From: Flavobacteriales bacterium UBA7878
GTDB taxonomy: Bacteria; Bacteroidota; Bacteroidia; Flavobacteriales; Schleiferiaceae
DNA: 62,550 nt
Assembly: GCA_002501205.1 (NCBI GenBank)
Contig: DLRW01000062.1
Coordinates: 1 to 62,550, forward strand
Direction of reading: 5' to 3'
How positions within the stretch are numbered: the first letter of the stretch is position 1; the number at the start of each line of letters is the position of its first letter. The notes below the pieces were generated by a model. The model saw nothing but the letters and a program-made list of their open reading frames with translations. It had not been told where the DNA came from and searched no databases. This document shows, one piece after another, positions 26,015-35,017 of the stretch. Position numbers and translations under genes: made by a program.

Positions 26015-26047
26015 GTGGGAAATTGTGGGGCAAAGTTTCTATTTTTG
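26015..26047 (+). promoter_or_regulatory. Candidate mraZ promoter with two MraZ-type boxes
   Basis: GTGGG at 26015-26019 and 26025-26029 lie exactly ten bases apart, just before TATTTTTG (26040-26047), a full match to the TAnnTTTG -7 element. A repressor bound there would cover the promoter, in keeping with MraZ repressing its own operon. The start codon is at 26073. Confidence 0.5.
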
Positions 26048-26072
26048 AATCAAGAAGTGGAGAAAAGCTAAA

Positions 26073-26546
26073 ATGCTGAATCTGATAGGAGTACATGAGT
26101 GTAAAATGGATGCGAAAGGTCGCGTGGGAATCCCCAGTGGCCTTAAGAAGCAGCTTTTACCCCTACTCGATCAGGGCTTTGTTTTAAAGCGCAGCGTTTT
26201 TCAGCCTTGCCTCGAGCTCTACCCCATGCAAGAATGGGAAGGCACCATGGCCAAGGTGAATCGCCTGAACCGCTTCGTGAAAAAGAATAATGATTTCATC
26301 CGCCGCTTTACTGCCGGTGTTAAGCTGGTTGAAGTGGATGGCAGCGGCCGTATTAATGTCCCCAATGACCTTATCGCTTTCAGTAATCTGAAAAGCGAAA
26401 TCGTGCTTTCCGCGTCAGTGGGCACCATCGAAATTTGGGATAAGGCCGCCTACGAAGCCACTATCAATGATCCTGAGATCGACTTTGGTCAATTGGCCGA
26501 AGACGTAATGGGCGGCCTTAATGAGGAGGCAGATGGATTATCATAA
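26073..26546 (+). CDS. mraZ: Transcriptional regulator MraZ
   Basis: First gene of the division/cell-wall operon. MraZ is a ring-forming DNA-binding protein with two AbrB-like domains that represses the dcw operon in bacteria where it has been tested. Seen here: HECKMDAKGRVGIPSGLKK in the first half and KLVEVDGSGRINVPNDLIAF in the second, the paired D-x-x-GR-x-x-x-P signature. Length 157 residues, slightly longer than the usual 140-150. It overlaps rsmH by 14 bases. Candidate operator boxes lie just upstream. Confidence 0.96.
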   Translation: MLNLIGVHECKMDAKGRVGIPSGLKKQLLPLLDQGFVLKRSVFQPCLELYPMQEWEGTMAKVNRLNRFVKKNNDFIRRFTAGVKLVEVDGSGRINVPNDLIAFSNLKSEIVLSASVGTIEIWDKAAYEATINDPEIDFGQLAEDVMGGLNEEADGLS

Positions 26547-27435
26547 ACCCGTTCTTTTACATGAGAGTGTTGATCTGATGTCGATCCGCGAGGATGGCGT
26601 TTATGCCGACCTCACTTTTGGCGGTGGCGGACACAGCCAGGAAATCTTGAATCGCCTTGGACCAAATGGCAAATTATTCGCCTTTGATCAAGATCCCGAT
26701 GCCAAGAACAATGTGCCTGATGACCCCCGCTTCACCCTAATCGAGTCTAATTTTCGCCATCTCAAGAAAATGCTGCGCATGCATGGCGCCCGCAAGGTAG
26801 ATGGCATTTTAGGTGACTTTGGCATTTCCTCCCATCAAATCGATGAAGGCAGCCGCGGCTTCAGCCTACGCTACGAAGCACCGCTGGACATGCGCATGAA
26901 TCCTGACCGGGCTTTCAGCGCCAAAGAGGTCCTTAATCAATACGGAGAAAAGCAATTACGCGATCTCTTTTTCCGCTATGGCGAGATTCGCTCGGCCGGA
27001 GCATTAAGCAGAGCCATTCTGCAAGCCCGCCCCCTCGAAACCACTTTCGACTTAGTGAGTGTTGCCGAAGGCTTTGCACCCCGCAACAAAAGAGGACAGT
27101 TTTTAGCCCAGGTATTTCAAGCCATCCGCATTGAGGTAAACGAAGAGCTTTTGGTGATTGAAGAAATGCTCCAACAAGCCCCGGAAGTATTAAGCCCTGG
27201 AGGTCGATTGGTATGCATCAGCTACCACAGCCTTGAAGATCGTTTGGTGAAGAATTTCTTCCGCACCGGAAATTTTGAAGGTCAGCCTGAAAAAGATTTT
27301 TACGGAAATCTGATCCGCCCTCTCGAACCTGTAACCCGCAAACCCATCGCCCCGGAAGCGAACGAAATAAACGAAAACCCCAGAGCCCGCAGTGCTAAGC
27401 TGCGTGCCGCCGAACTACTCATTAAGAATGACTGA
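26533..27435 (+). CDS. rsmH: 16S rRNA (cytosine1402-N4)-methyltransferase
   Basis: RsmH methylates C1402 in the ribosomal decoding centre. The start MDYHKPVLLHESVDLM is characteristic; SAM motif I is DLTFGGGGHSQEIL, followed by LFAFDQDPDA, then ILGDFGISSHQID and SPGGRLVCISYHSLEDRLVK, all family hallmarks. I chose the ATG at 26533, which is preceded by GAGGAGG inside the end of mraZ; an ATG at 26521 is in frame but lacks a good ribosome site. Length 300 residues is normal. It overlaps ftsL by 8 bases. Confidence 0.97.
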   Translation: MDYHKPVLLHESVDLMSIREDGVYADLTFGGGGHSQEILNRLGPNGKLFAFDQDPDAKNNVPDDPRFTLIESNFRHLKKMLRMHGARKVDGILGDFGISSHQIDEGSRGFSLRYEAPLDMRMNPDRAFSAKEVLNQYGEKQLRDLFFRYGEIRSAGALSRAILQARPLETTFDLVSVAEGFAPRNKRGQFLAQVFQAIRIEVNEELLVIEEMLQQAPEVLSPGGRLVCISYHSLEDRLVKNFFRTGNFEGQPEKDFYGNLIRPLEPVTRKPIAPEANEINENPRARSAKLRAAELLIKND

Positions 27436-27772
27436 GCCCAAGCAAAATACTGGCAATCGCCTGAGCACTTTGCTAACTGGCCGCTTCTTGGTAAACCCCA
27501 AGGTGCTGCAGCAGTGGCCCTTCATTCTATTCCTCTGTGTACTGGCCCTCATCATGACCGCCAGCAGCCATAGTGCCGAGCGCAAGGTGCATCGCATTGC
27601 CCGACTGCGCTCCGACATGAAAGAACTACACTCCCAGTTTATCGATACCCGTTCCCGCCTGATGAGTGAGAGCATGGAAACCAAAGTACTGGCGCGCGTA
27701 GAAGAGGCAGGGCTCCCGCTGCGTAAAAGCGAGTTGCCGCCCCTAATTATCAAAAAGCAGGAGGACGAATAG
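27428..27772 (+). CDS. ftsL: FtsL-like cell division protein
   Basis: Small bitopic division protein, 114 residues. A cytoplasmic N-terminus is followed by a membrane helix (WPFILFLCVLALIMTAS, about residues 29-46) and a periplasmic coiled-coil-like stretch (VHRIARLRSDMKELHSQFI). Sequence identity to Escherichia coli FtsL is not expected; the call rests on topology and on position between rsmH and ftsI, as in Bacteroidota dcw clusters. FtsL works in the divisome with FtsQ and a FtsB-like partner to activate FtsW-FtsI. The stop is directly followed by the ftsI TTG start. Confidence 0.85.
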   Translation: MTEPKQNTGNRLSTLLTGRFLVNPKVLQQWPFILFLCVLALIMTASSHSAERKVHRIARLRSDMKELHSQFIDTRSRLMSESMETKVLARVEEAGLPLRKSELPPLIIKKQEDE

Positions 27773-29755
27773 TTGCAAGAGCAAAAATCCATATTAAGCA
27801 GGGCATTTGTGGTATTCATTCCACTGGGGCTCCTGACCCTCGCTATTTTCGGTAAGCTGATTAGCATTCAGTTTATTGAAGGTCCTGCTCTGCGCCAAAA
27901 AGCCGAAAATGAGGTAATCCGCGAGATGGACATCCAGGCAGAGCGTGGCAATATCTACAGTGCCGACGGTAAGCTCCTTGCTACCTCCATGCCGGTTTAC
28001 GATTTACACTTCGACCCGGTAACCGTTAAGGAAGACCTCTTTTTCGACAACATCGATGAACTCAGCATTGCTCTGGCCAATTTCCCCGGCGAACGCAGCG
28101 CTGCAGGCTGGCGATCCTATTTGGTAAGCGCCCGCCAAAAAGGCAACCGCTACCTGGCTCTAGCCGATAAACTCAGCTACACCGAACTCAAGGTCATTAG
28201 CACTTATCCTATTCTGGAAGAAGGCACCTACCGCGGTGGTCTGATTATAGAACAGGAAAACCATCGCAAAATGCCGCTTGGTAAAATCGCGGAACGCACC
28301 ATTGGTCGGGAGCGTAAAAATGTAGCCACCGGTTTAGAAGGCGCCTATGCCACCTATCTGCGCGGCAAAGACGGCAAACGCCTGAAGCAAAAAATTGGCA
28401 ATGGAAACTGGAAACCCTTAAACGACCTCAATGAAATTGAGCCTATCAATGGCTACGACCTGGTAAGCACCATTGATACCCGTATGCAGGATATTGCACA
28501 CCACGCCCTGCTGCACATGCTCGAAAAACAAGAAGCGGACCACGGTTGCGCAGTGGTAATGGAAGTAAAAACCGGTGCCATTAAGGCGATTGCCAATTTG
28601 GGTCGCACCGATATGGGCACCTATTTCGAGAAACGAAATTATGCCGTCTGGGAAAGCACCGAACCTGGTTCCACCTTTAAACTAGCCTCCGTTTTAGCGC
28701 TATTTGAAGATGGCTATGCCGACACCAGCTCTCCCGTGGATACCGAAAACGGAGTTTATGAATACCTCGACAGTAAAATCAAAGACAGTAATGGCAAGGG
28801 CTATGGCAAAACCACCCTTAAAGTGGCCTTTGAGAAATCGAGCAATGTAGGCATCGCCAAAACGGTAATCGACCATTACGAGAATCAGCCTCAGCGCTTT
28901 ATTGACCGACTTTACAGCATTGGCTTAGATCGTGAATTAGGGATCCCCATTAAGGGAGAAGGTAAGCCACGAATCCCCAAGCCCAGCGATTCGGACTGGA
29001 GTGGTATTTCCCTCCCCTGGATTTCCTTCGGCTATCAGGTAAGCTTTACCCCTTTACAAATCCTAAGTCTCTACAATGCCGTGGCGAATGATGGTATAAT
29101 GGTGCGCCCTCGCTTTTTAGCCAGCGTTCAAGAACATGGTCGCGAAGTAGAACAAATGGAAACCGAGGTTTTAAATCCCGCCATTTGCTCACCCGAAACC
29201 CTGCAGAAACTTCAAGCCCTATTGCAAGGGGTGGTAGAAGACGGCACCGCTCGCGCAGGAGCTTATTCGGTTTGTACTATGGCCGGAAAAACCGGTACCT
29301 GCCAATTGAATTATTGGAAAGAGGGCACCAAAGAATACCAAGCTTCCTTCGCAGGATATTTTCCCGCCGAAGACCCGCAATACTCCTGTATTGTGGTGGT
29401 AAATAAACCGAAATACGACTATTACGGCTCTAATGTGGCTTTTCCGGTTTTCCGTGAAATCGCTGAAAGAATATTCCAAAACACCCCCCTGCAAGTAGAG
29501 GCTAATGAAAAACCCTTATTGGCCCTTCTCGACCAGAAACCCGCAGAAAGACAAGCCGAAGCTTTGGCCTTTGAACCCAAGGAGGGAAAAGAAATTCCTG
29601 ACTTAAGCGGCCTCAATGGTATGGAGCTTTTAAGTCGACTTGAAAACGCCGGCTTTAAGGTAAATGTACGTGGCCTGGGCAAGGTGTATTGGCAATATCC
29701 TCCCGCAGGAAGCCTCCTCACCAAAGATCAACTGATAGAATTAAAACTGCAATGA
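27773..29755 (+). CDS. ftsI: Septal peptidoglycan transpeptidase (class B PBP) with PASTA domain
   Basis: Cross-links septal peptidoglycan. One membrane anchor (residues 10-30) leads to the dimerisation domain (RGNIYSADGKLLATSMPVYDL). The transpeptidase motifs are intact: S300-T-F-K303 in EPGSTFKLAS, S356-S-N358, and K506-T-G508 in MAGKTGTCQ. The C-terminal 55 residues form one PASTA domain (IPDLSGLNGMELLSRLENAGF), common in Bacteroidota FtsI but absent from the Escherichia coli protein. The start is TTG, placed immediately after the ftsL TAG and preceded by GGAGGA; no ATG occurs before the conserved region. Confidence 0.95.
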   Translation: MQEQKSILSRAFVVFIPLGLLTLAIFGKLISIQFIEGPALRQKAENEVIREMDIQAERGNIYSADGKLLATSMPVYDLHFDPVTVKEDLFFDNIDELSIALANFPGERSAAGWRSYLVSARQKGNRYLALADKLSYTELKVISTYPILEEGTYRGGLIIEQENHRKMPLGKIAERTIGRERKNVATGLEGAYATYLRGKDGKRLKQKIGNGNWKPLNDLNEIEPINGYDLVSTIDTRMQDIAHHALLHMLEKQEADHGCAVVMEVKTGAIKAIANLGRTDMGTYFEKRNYAVWESTEPGSTFKLASVLALFEDGYADTSSPVDTENGVYEYLDSKIKDSNGKGYGKTTLKVAFEKSSNVGIAKTVIDHYENQPQRFIDRLYSIGLDRELGIPIKGEGKPRIPKPSDSDWSGISLPWISFGYQVSFTPLQILSLYNAVANDGIMVRPRFLASVQEHGREVEQMETEVLNPAICSPETLQKLQALLQGVVEDGTARAGAYSVCTMAGKTGTCQLNYWKEGTKEYQASFAGYFPAEDPQYSCIVVVNKPKYDYYGSNVAFPVFREIAERIFQNTPLQVEANEKPLLALLDQKPAERQAEALAFEPKEGKEIPDLSGLNGMELLSRLENAGFKVNVRGLGKVYWQYPPAGSLLTKDQLIELKLQ

Positions 29756-31215
29756 AACTACTAAAAGACCTGCTTTATGGAGTTCCACTTACCGAGCGCT
29801 CGGGCAGCACCCAGGTAGCGGTAAGCAAAGTTTGCTTCGATTCTCGCGAAGTGAGCAAAGGCGCCCTTTTCGTTGCAGTAAGAGGAACTCAAGTAGATGG
29901 CCATCAGTTTATCGACAAAGCCCTGGAACTGGGAGCCGCCGCTATTGTAGCAGAAGAAATTCCCGAAGAACCCAAAGAGAATGTTTGCTTCATCGGCGTA
30001 AAAGACAGCAGCTTAGCCCTGGCTCTGATTGCCGCCAACTTCTACGATCAACCTTCCGAAAAATTACAATTAGTAGGTATCACCGGCACCAATGGCAAAA
30101 CCACCACAGCCACCCTACTCTATAATTTATTTAGCCTCTTAGGCTCCAAATCCGGACTACTATCCACCGTAAAAGTATGTGTAGGTAAAGAAGAATTTCC
30201 CGCTACCCACACCACTCCGGATCCGGTACAGATTAACCGTTACCTCGACCAAATGGTAAAGGCCGGTTGTAAGTACTGCTTTATGGAAGCCAGTAGTCAT
30301 GGCATCGTACAAAATCGTACCGCCGGACTCCATTTTGCTGGAGCGGTGTTCACCAATATCAGCCACGATCACCTCGATTACCACGGTAATTTCGAGAATT
30401 ACATCAAGGCTAAGAAGAAGCTTTTTGATGATCTGCCCAAGCAGGCCTTTATGCTTACCAATGCAGATGATCGCCATGGTGAAACCATGACCTTGCACAC
30501 CAAAGCCAAGGTGTATCGCTACGCGCTAAAAAATGATGCCGATTACAAAGGCCGCATTTTAGAACACCAACTCAATGGCATGCTCCTGCGCTTAGGTCAG
30601 CAAGAAGTATGGACCAAGCTTATTGGCGATTTCAATGCCTATAACCTATTAGCTATTTACAGTGTAGCCCTTTGCCTGGAGAAAGACCCCTTGCAGGTAG
30701 CCACTGCCATTAGTAGCCTAAAATCGGTTGCTGGTCGCTTCCAATATCTGCAAAAGCAAGAGCTCACCACCATTGTGGATTATGCGCACACGCCTGATGC
30801 CCTGGAAAATGTATTAAAAACCATTGCCAGCATCCGCAGTAATAGTGAGAAAGTAATCACCGTAGTGGGCTGTGGCGGAAATCGCGATGCTGCCAAACGT
30901 CCCTTGATGGCTCGAATCGCCAGCGAAATGTCGGATCAGGTAATTCTCACTTCCGACAATCCTCGTTTCGAAGACCCCGAAGCCATTATTGAAGAAATGG
31001 AAAAGGGCATCGAAATGCACCTCAGTCATAAAGTTTTAAAAATCACCGATCGCAAGCAAGCGATTCGGACTGCCATACAATTAGGTCAAAGCAAAGACCT
31101 CATCCTCATTGCCGGAAAAGGGCATGAAACCTATCAAGAAATTAAAGGCGAGCGCTTTCCCTTCGACGACTTAGCCATTGCCCGTGAAACCCTAGATCAA
31201 AAATATCCGGACTAA
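29752..31215 (+). CDS. murE: UDP-MurNAc-L-Ala-D-Glu ligase (meso-DAP-adding)
   Basis: Adds the third residue of the peptidoglycan stem peptide in the cytoplasm, using ATP. The P-loop GITGTNGKTTTA lies at about residues 108-119, followed by HTTPDPVQINRYL and the FTNISHDHLDYHG segment. The DNPR motif at residues 402-405 (LTSDNPRFEDP) is the one that selects meso-diaminopimelate rather than lysine, so the wall is probably of the DAP type. Length 487 residues is standard. ATGA overlap with ftsI, TAATG overlap with mraY. Confidence 0.97.
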   Translation: MKLLKDLLYGVPLTERSGSTQVAVSKVCFDSREVSKGALFVAVRGTQVDGHQFIDKALELGAAAIVAEEIPEEPKENVCFIGVKDSSLALALIAANFYDQPSEKLQLVGITGTNGKTTTATLLYNLFSLLGSKSGLLSTVKVCVGKEEFPATHTTPDPVQINRYLDQMVKAGCKYCFMEASSHGIVQNRTAGLHFAGAVFTNISHDHLDYHGNFENYIKAKKKLFDDLPKQAFMLTNADDRHGETMTLHTKAKVYRYALKNDADYKGRILEHQLNGMLLRLGQQEVWTKLIGDFNAYNLLAIYSVALCLEKDPLQVATAISSLKSVAGRFQYLQKQELTTIVDYAHTPDALENVLKTIASIRSNSEKVITVVGCGGNRDAAKRPLMARIASEMSDQVILTSDNPRFEDPEAIIEEMEKGIEMHLSHKVLKITDRKQAIRTAIQLGQSKDLILIAGKGHETYQEIKGERFPFDDLAIARETLDQKYPD

Positions 31216-32453
31216 TGCTGTACTACCTCTTCGAATACCTCAACCAAGCTTATGACCTGCCCGGAGCCGGTGTATTCCAATACATCACCTTCCGCGCGGC
31301 AGCCGCTTTAATCAGCTCCCTGATCATCTGTCTGCTTTTCGGCAAGAGCCTGATCGGCCTCTTACAACGCAAGCAGGTAGGCGAAAGCATTCGCGATTTA
31401 GGCCTGGAAGGTCAGAGTGAAAAAGCCGGCACCCCAACCATGGGTGGTTTGATCATTCTATTGGGAATTCTCGTTCCGACCTTACTTTTTGCCAAGCTCG
31501 AAAACATTTACATCCTCATGTTGCTCATCACCACAGTTTGGATGGGTGCCGTAGGATTCCTGGATGACTACATTAAGGTGTTTCGTAAAAACAAAAAAGG
31601 CTTACCCGGAAAATTCAAAGTGGTAGGTCAGGTTGGTCTGGGCATTATCGTAGGCAGCATGCTCTATTTTAATGACAGCGTAACCATTAAAAACCGTGAG
31701 GCCACTGCCCATGTGTATGAAACAGAAGAGGGTCAGCGAGCACAAACCTTACCCGTTTACGGCGATGCGGAGAAATCGCTAAAAACCACCATCCCCTTTG
31801 TAAAGAACAATGAGTTCGATTACAGCAGCTTAATTTCTTGGATGGGCGACTGGACCAAGGATTATGGCTGGTTACTCTTCATTCCGATTGTAATCTTCAT
31901 CATTACCGCCGTTTCCAATGGTGCCAATCTTACCGATGGAATTGATGGCTTAGCCACAGGTACTTCCGCCATTATAGGCATTGCCCTGGGCATCTTTGCC
32001 TATGTATCAGGCAGTATCATTTTCGCAGACTACCTCAATATTATGTACATCCCCAATACGGGTGAGCTGGTAATCTTTATCGCCGCCTTTGTGGGAGCCT
32101 GCATCGGATTCCTTTGGTATAATACCCACCCCGCTCAAGTATTTATGGGCGACACTGGGAGCTTAACCCTGGGAGGTATTATTGCGGTATTCGCCATCGC
32201 CATTCGCAAAGAACTTTTAATTCCCATTATCTGTGGAATCTTCCTGGTCGAGAACCTCTCGGTAATTATTCAGGTAAGCTATTTCAAACGTACCAAAAAG
32301 AAATACGGTGAAGGACGTCGCATCTTCTTGATGTCGCCCTTACACCATCACTACCAAAAGAAGGGATTCCACGAAAGTAAGATCGTAACTCGCTTTTGGA
32401 TTATAGGCATTTTCCTGGCTGTACTATCCTTTGTAACCCTCAAACTCCGCTAG
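31215..32453 (+). CDS. mraY: Phospho-MurNAc-pentapeptide transferase
   Basis: Integral membrane enzyme that makes lipid I from UDP-MurNAc-pentapeptide and undecaprenyl phosphate. Signatures: KAGTPTMGGLIIL, the acidic FLDDYIKVFRKN, NGANLTDGIDGLATG, and the histidine loop PLHHHYQKKGF. At 412 residues it is about 50 longer than the Escherichia coli enzyme because of a hydrophilic insertion at about residues 155-215, a common feature in Bacteroidota. Its ATG shares a base with the murE TAA, and its TAG overlaps the murD GTG. Confidence 0.97.
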   Translation: MLYYLFEYLNQAYDLPGAGVFQYITFRAAAALISSLIICLLFGKSLIGLLQRKQVGESIRDLGLEGQSEKAGTPTMGGLIILLGILVPTLLFAKLENIYILMLLITTVWMGAVGFLDDYIKVFRKNKKGLPGKFKVVGQVGLGIIVGSMLYFNDSVTIKNREATAHVYETEEGQRAQTLPVYGDAEKSLKTTIPFVKNNEFDYSSLISWMGDWTKDYGWLLFIPIVIFIITAVSNGANLTDGIDGLATGTSAIIGIALGIFAYVSGSIIFADYLNIMYIPNTGELVIFIAAFVGACIGFLWYNTHPAQVFMGDTGSLTLGGIIAVFAIAIRKELLIPIICGIFLVENLSVIIQVSYFKRTKKKYGEGRRIFLMSPLHHHYQKKGFHESKIVTRFWIIGIFLAVLSFVTLKLR

Positions 32454-33796
32454 TGAACCGCAACTTAAACATAGTAGTTTTAGGTGGCGGCGAAAGCGGC
32501 TTGGGAGCAGCCAAATTGGCGCAAAAGCTCGGGCATAGTGTGTTCCTTAGTGATCGCTCTAGCCTTTCGGCTGAAAATCGCCAGGCCCTTATTGAGTCAA
32601 AGATTGACTTTGAGGAAGGTCAGCATTCTGAGGATCGTATCCTGGAAGCCGATCTCATCATTAAGTCACCCGGTATCCCCGAAAAGGCCGCTTTAATTCA
32701 GAAGATCCGCACTGCTCAAATCGAGTTGATCTCCGAAATTGAGTTTGCTGCTCGCCATTGCCAGGGAACCATTATTGCCATTACCGGCACCAATGGTAAA
32801 ACCACGATAACCAGCATGGTACACCACCTTCTGGAAACCGCCGGTAATAGCGTTGCTCTGGTAGGTAATATCGGCACCAGCTTCGCCGGATCCTTAGCCG
32901 AGGGCAAGCACGATTTCTATGCTTTGGAGGTAAGCAGTTTTCAGCTGGATGACATCATCCACTTTAAGCCGCATATCGCCATCCTCACCAATATTACCCC
33001 CGATCACTTAGATCGCTACAATAATTCGGTAGATGAATATGCCGCAGCCAAGCTGCGCATCACCGAAAATCAGGATGAAAAGGATCATTTCATCTATTGC
33101 GCAGACGATGCCCTGACCAATAAATACCTTCAGGGTTATCCCCTCCGCGCTCAGCAATGGCAATTGTCTTTGGAGCAATCCGTAGACAATGGCGCTCAAA
33201 TCAATTCAGACGGAATTCTACAAATCATCATAAACCAGCAAATAGATATGGACATTAATGAACTGGCCTTACAAGGCAAGCACAACACCTACAACAGCAT
33301 GGCTTCGGGTGTAGCCGGACGCTTATTAAACATTCGCAAAGAAGCTATCCGCGAAAGCCTGGCTTCCTTCGAAAGCATTGAGCACCGCCTCGAATCGGTA
33401 CTACAGATTTACGGTATCGAATTCATCAACGACTCCAAAGCCACCAATGTAAACTCTACCTGGTACGCATTAGAAAGCATGCAAAAACCCACCATCTGGA
33501 TTGCCGGTGGGGTAGATAAAGGAAACGACTACAGCCAGTTGGCCAAATTAGTGGGCGAGAAGGTGAAAGCTTTAATCTGCCTGGGAACCGACAACAGTAA
33601 ATTACACGCGGCCTTTGAAGGTTTAGCTCCTATGGTAATTGACGCGGCCGACATGGACGAAGCCGTGCGTATGGCCTATAAAATGGGCGACAAGGGCGAC
33701 GCTGTATTACTGAGCCCAGCTTGTGCCAGTTTCGACCTTTTTGAGAACTACGAAGACCGTGGACGTCAATTTAAAAATGCCGTTCGTCAATTGTAA
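32453..33796 (+). CDS. murD: UDP-MurNAc-L-Ala:D-Glu ligase
   Basis: Adds D-glutamate to UDP-MurNAc-L-Ala. An N-terminal Rossmann motif (VVLGGGESGLGAAKLA) is followed by the ATP site IAITGTNGKTTITSM, FYALEVSSFQLDDI, and the C-terminal FINDSKATNVNSTWYALES and SPACASFDLFENYEDRG, all MurD hallmarks. The start is GTG at 32453, overlapping the mraY stop (TAGTG); the upstream in-frame ATG at 32396 lies deep inside mraY and would add residues with no family match. Length 447 residues is usual. Confidence 0.96.
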   Translation: MNRNLNIVVLGGGESGLGAAKLAQKLGHSVFLSDRSSLSAENRQALIESKIDFEEGQHSEDRILEADLIIKSPGIPEKAALIQKIRTAQIELISEIEFAARHCQGTIIAITGTNGKTTITSMVHHLLETAGNSVALVGNIGTSFAGSLAEGKHDFYALEVSSFQLDDIIHFKPHIAILTNITPDHLDRYNNSVDEYAAAKLRITENQDEKDHFIYCADDALTNKYLQGYPLRAQQWQLSLEQSVDNGAQINSDGILQIIINQQIDMDINELALQGKHNTYNSMASGVAGRLLNIRKEAIRESLASFESIEHRLESVLQIYGIEFINDSKATNVNSTWYALESMQKPTIWIAGGVDKGNDYSQLAKLVGEKVKALICLGTDNSKLHAAFEGLAPMVIDAADMDEAVRMAYKMGDKGDAVLLSPACASFDLFENYEDRGRQFKNAVRQL

Positions 33797-33799
33797 TCC

Positions 33800-35017
33800 A
33801 TGACTCTATTCGGCAAGGAAATACGAGTAGAAGGAGATCGAACCCTCTGGATCCTAAGTGGCATTTTAGCCGCTGTGGGCACGCTTACCGTTTACAGTGC
33901 CAGTAGCAATCTGGCCTTTAATAATGGCGGCAGCACCATGGTGGACCTATTAAAACACAGTGCCTTTTTATTCAGTGGATTTGTAATCGCTACCCTGGTG
34001 CATCGGGTTAATTACAAGCTCTTTGGCAATTTGGCCAAGCTGCTCATCATTCCGGTGATTCTACTGCTTATTTACACCCTGGTAAACGGGGTGAATATTT
34101 CCAATGCCGCTCGTTGGATTCGCCTGCCTTTCGGGCAAACCTTTCAGCCTTCTGCCCTAGCTGCCATTGTGCTGGTAGCTTATGTGGCACGCTATTTAGC
34201 CGTACATACTAAGGAAGAACTCAAGGGCTTCCGCAAACATTTTATTGGCTTGATATTACCCATCCTGCTGGTGGTGGGCTTTATCCTTCCAGCCAACTTT
34301 AGTACGGCAGCCCTGATTTTTGGTGTAACCTACCTATTGCTGTTTATTGGCGGTTACCCCATCCGAAATCTCTTAATTCTGGCAGGTTCCGGTATCGCCG
34401 CTTTGGCCCTTTTTATTACGCTGGTTTTCGCTTTCCCCAATATGAGCAACCGTCTCGAAACCTGGAAAACGCGAATCGAAAGCTTTAGCAGTGGTGAAAG
34501 CACCGAGAACTATCAGGTAACTAAAGCTAAAATGGCCATTGCCGAAGGCAAAATTGTAGGTAAAGGTTTTGGCAAATCCGTAATGAAGAACTTCTTACCT
34601 CAATCCAATTCCGATTTCATTTTCGCCGTAATTACGGAGGAGATGGGCACATTGGGAGGAGGCCTAACCATAATAGTCTATATCTGGCTCATCTTTAGGA
34701 TACTCACCATCGCCACCAAAGCCCCAACCAGCTTTGGTAGTTTACTCAGCTTGGGCTTAGGCTTAACCATTTTAGCTCAGGCCCTGGTGAATTTAAGTGT
34801 AGCCGTAAATCTTATCCCGGTAACGGGTCAAACCCTACCGCTGGTCAGCAAGGGCGGAACCTCGGTTTGGATGACTGCTTTAGCCCTGGACATGATCCTC
34901 AGCGTAAGTCGTGGCAAAGCCGAAAACGACAGTGAAGAAAATGAAGCCTTTTCCGATGCGGAAGATGCAATCGACAGCGAACAGCCTCTAAAACCGATTC
35001 TCGATGGAAAAGCTTAG
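33800..35017 (+). CDS. ftsW: Lipid II polymerase FtsW
   Basis: SEDS-family glycosyltransferase that polymerises septal glycan together with FtsI. About ten membrane helices; conserved loops include AARWIRLPFGQTFQPSALA, LLPQSNSDFIFAVITEEMG and VNLIPVTGQTLPLVSKGGTS. The C-terminal tail of about 40 residues is strongly acidic (KAENDSEENEAFSDAEDAID) and unlike the membrane core. Length 405 residues. It begins 3 bases after murD and overlaps murG by 14. Confidence 0.96.
   Translation: MTLFGKEIRVEGDRTLWILSGILAAVGTLTVYSASSNLAFNNGGSTMVDLLKHSAFLFSGFVIATLVHRVNYKLFGNLAKLLIIPVILLLIYTLVNGVNISNAARWIRLPFGQTFQPSALAAIVLVAYVARYLAVHTKEELKGFRKHFIGLILPILLVVGFILPANFSTAALIFGVTYLLLFIGGYPIRNLLILAGSGIAALALFITLVFAFPNMSNRLETWKTRIESFSSGESTENYQVTKAKMAIAEGKIVGKGFGKSVMKNFLPQSNSDFIFAVITEEMGTLGGGLTIIVYIWLIFRILTIATKAPTSFGSLLSLGLGLTILAQALVNLSVAVNLIPVTGQTLPLVSKGGTSVWMTALALDMILSVSRGKAENDSEENEAFSDAEDAIDSEQPLKPILDGKA

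Larger units (their letters stand above)
25593..26072. other. Intergenic region upstream of mraZ
   Basis: 480 bases without a gene, AT-rich and pyrimidine-biased. It separates the minus-strand nuclease gene from the dcw operon. It holds two pairs of GTGGG boxes in opposite orientation, a -7 promoter element, and a weak 5-bp hairpin (AGGGG/CCCCT at 25797-25811). No RNA gene is evident. Confidence 0.6.
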
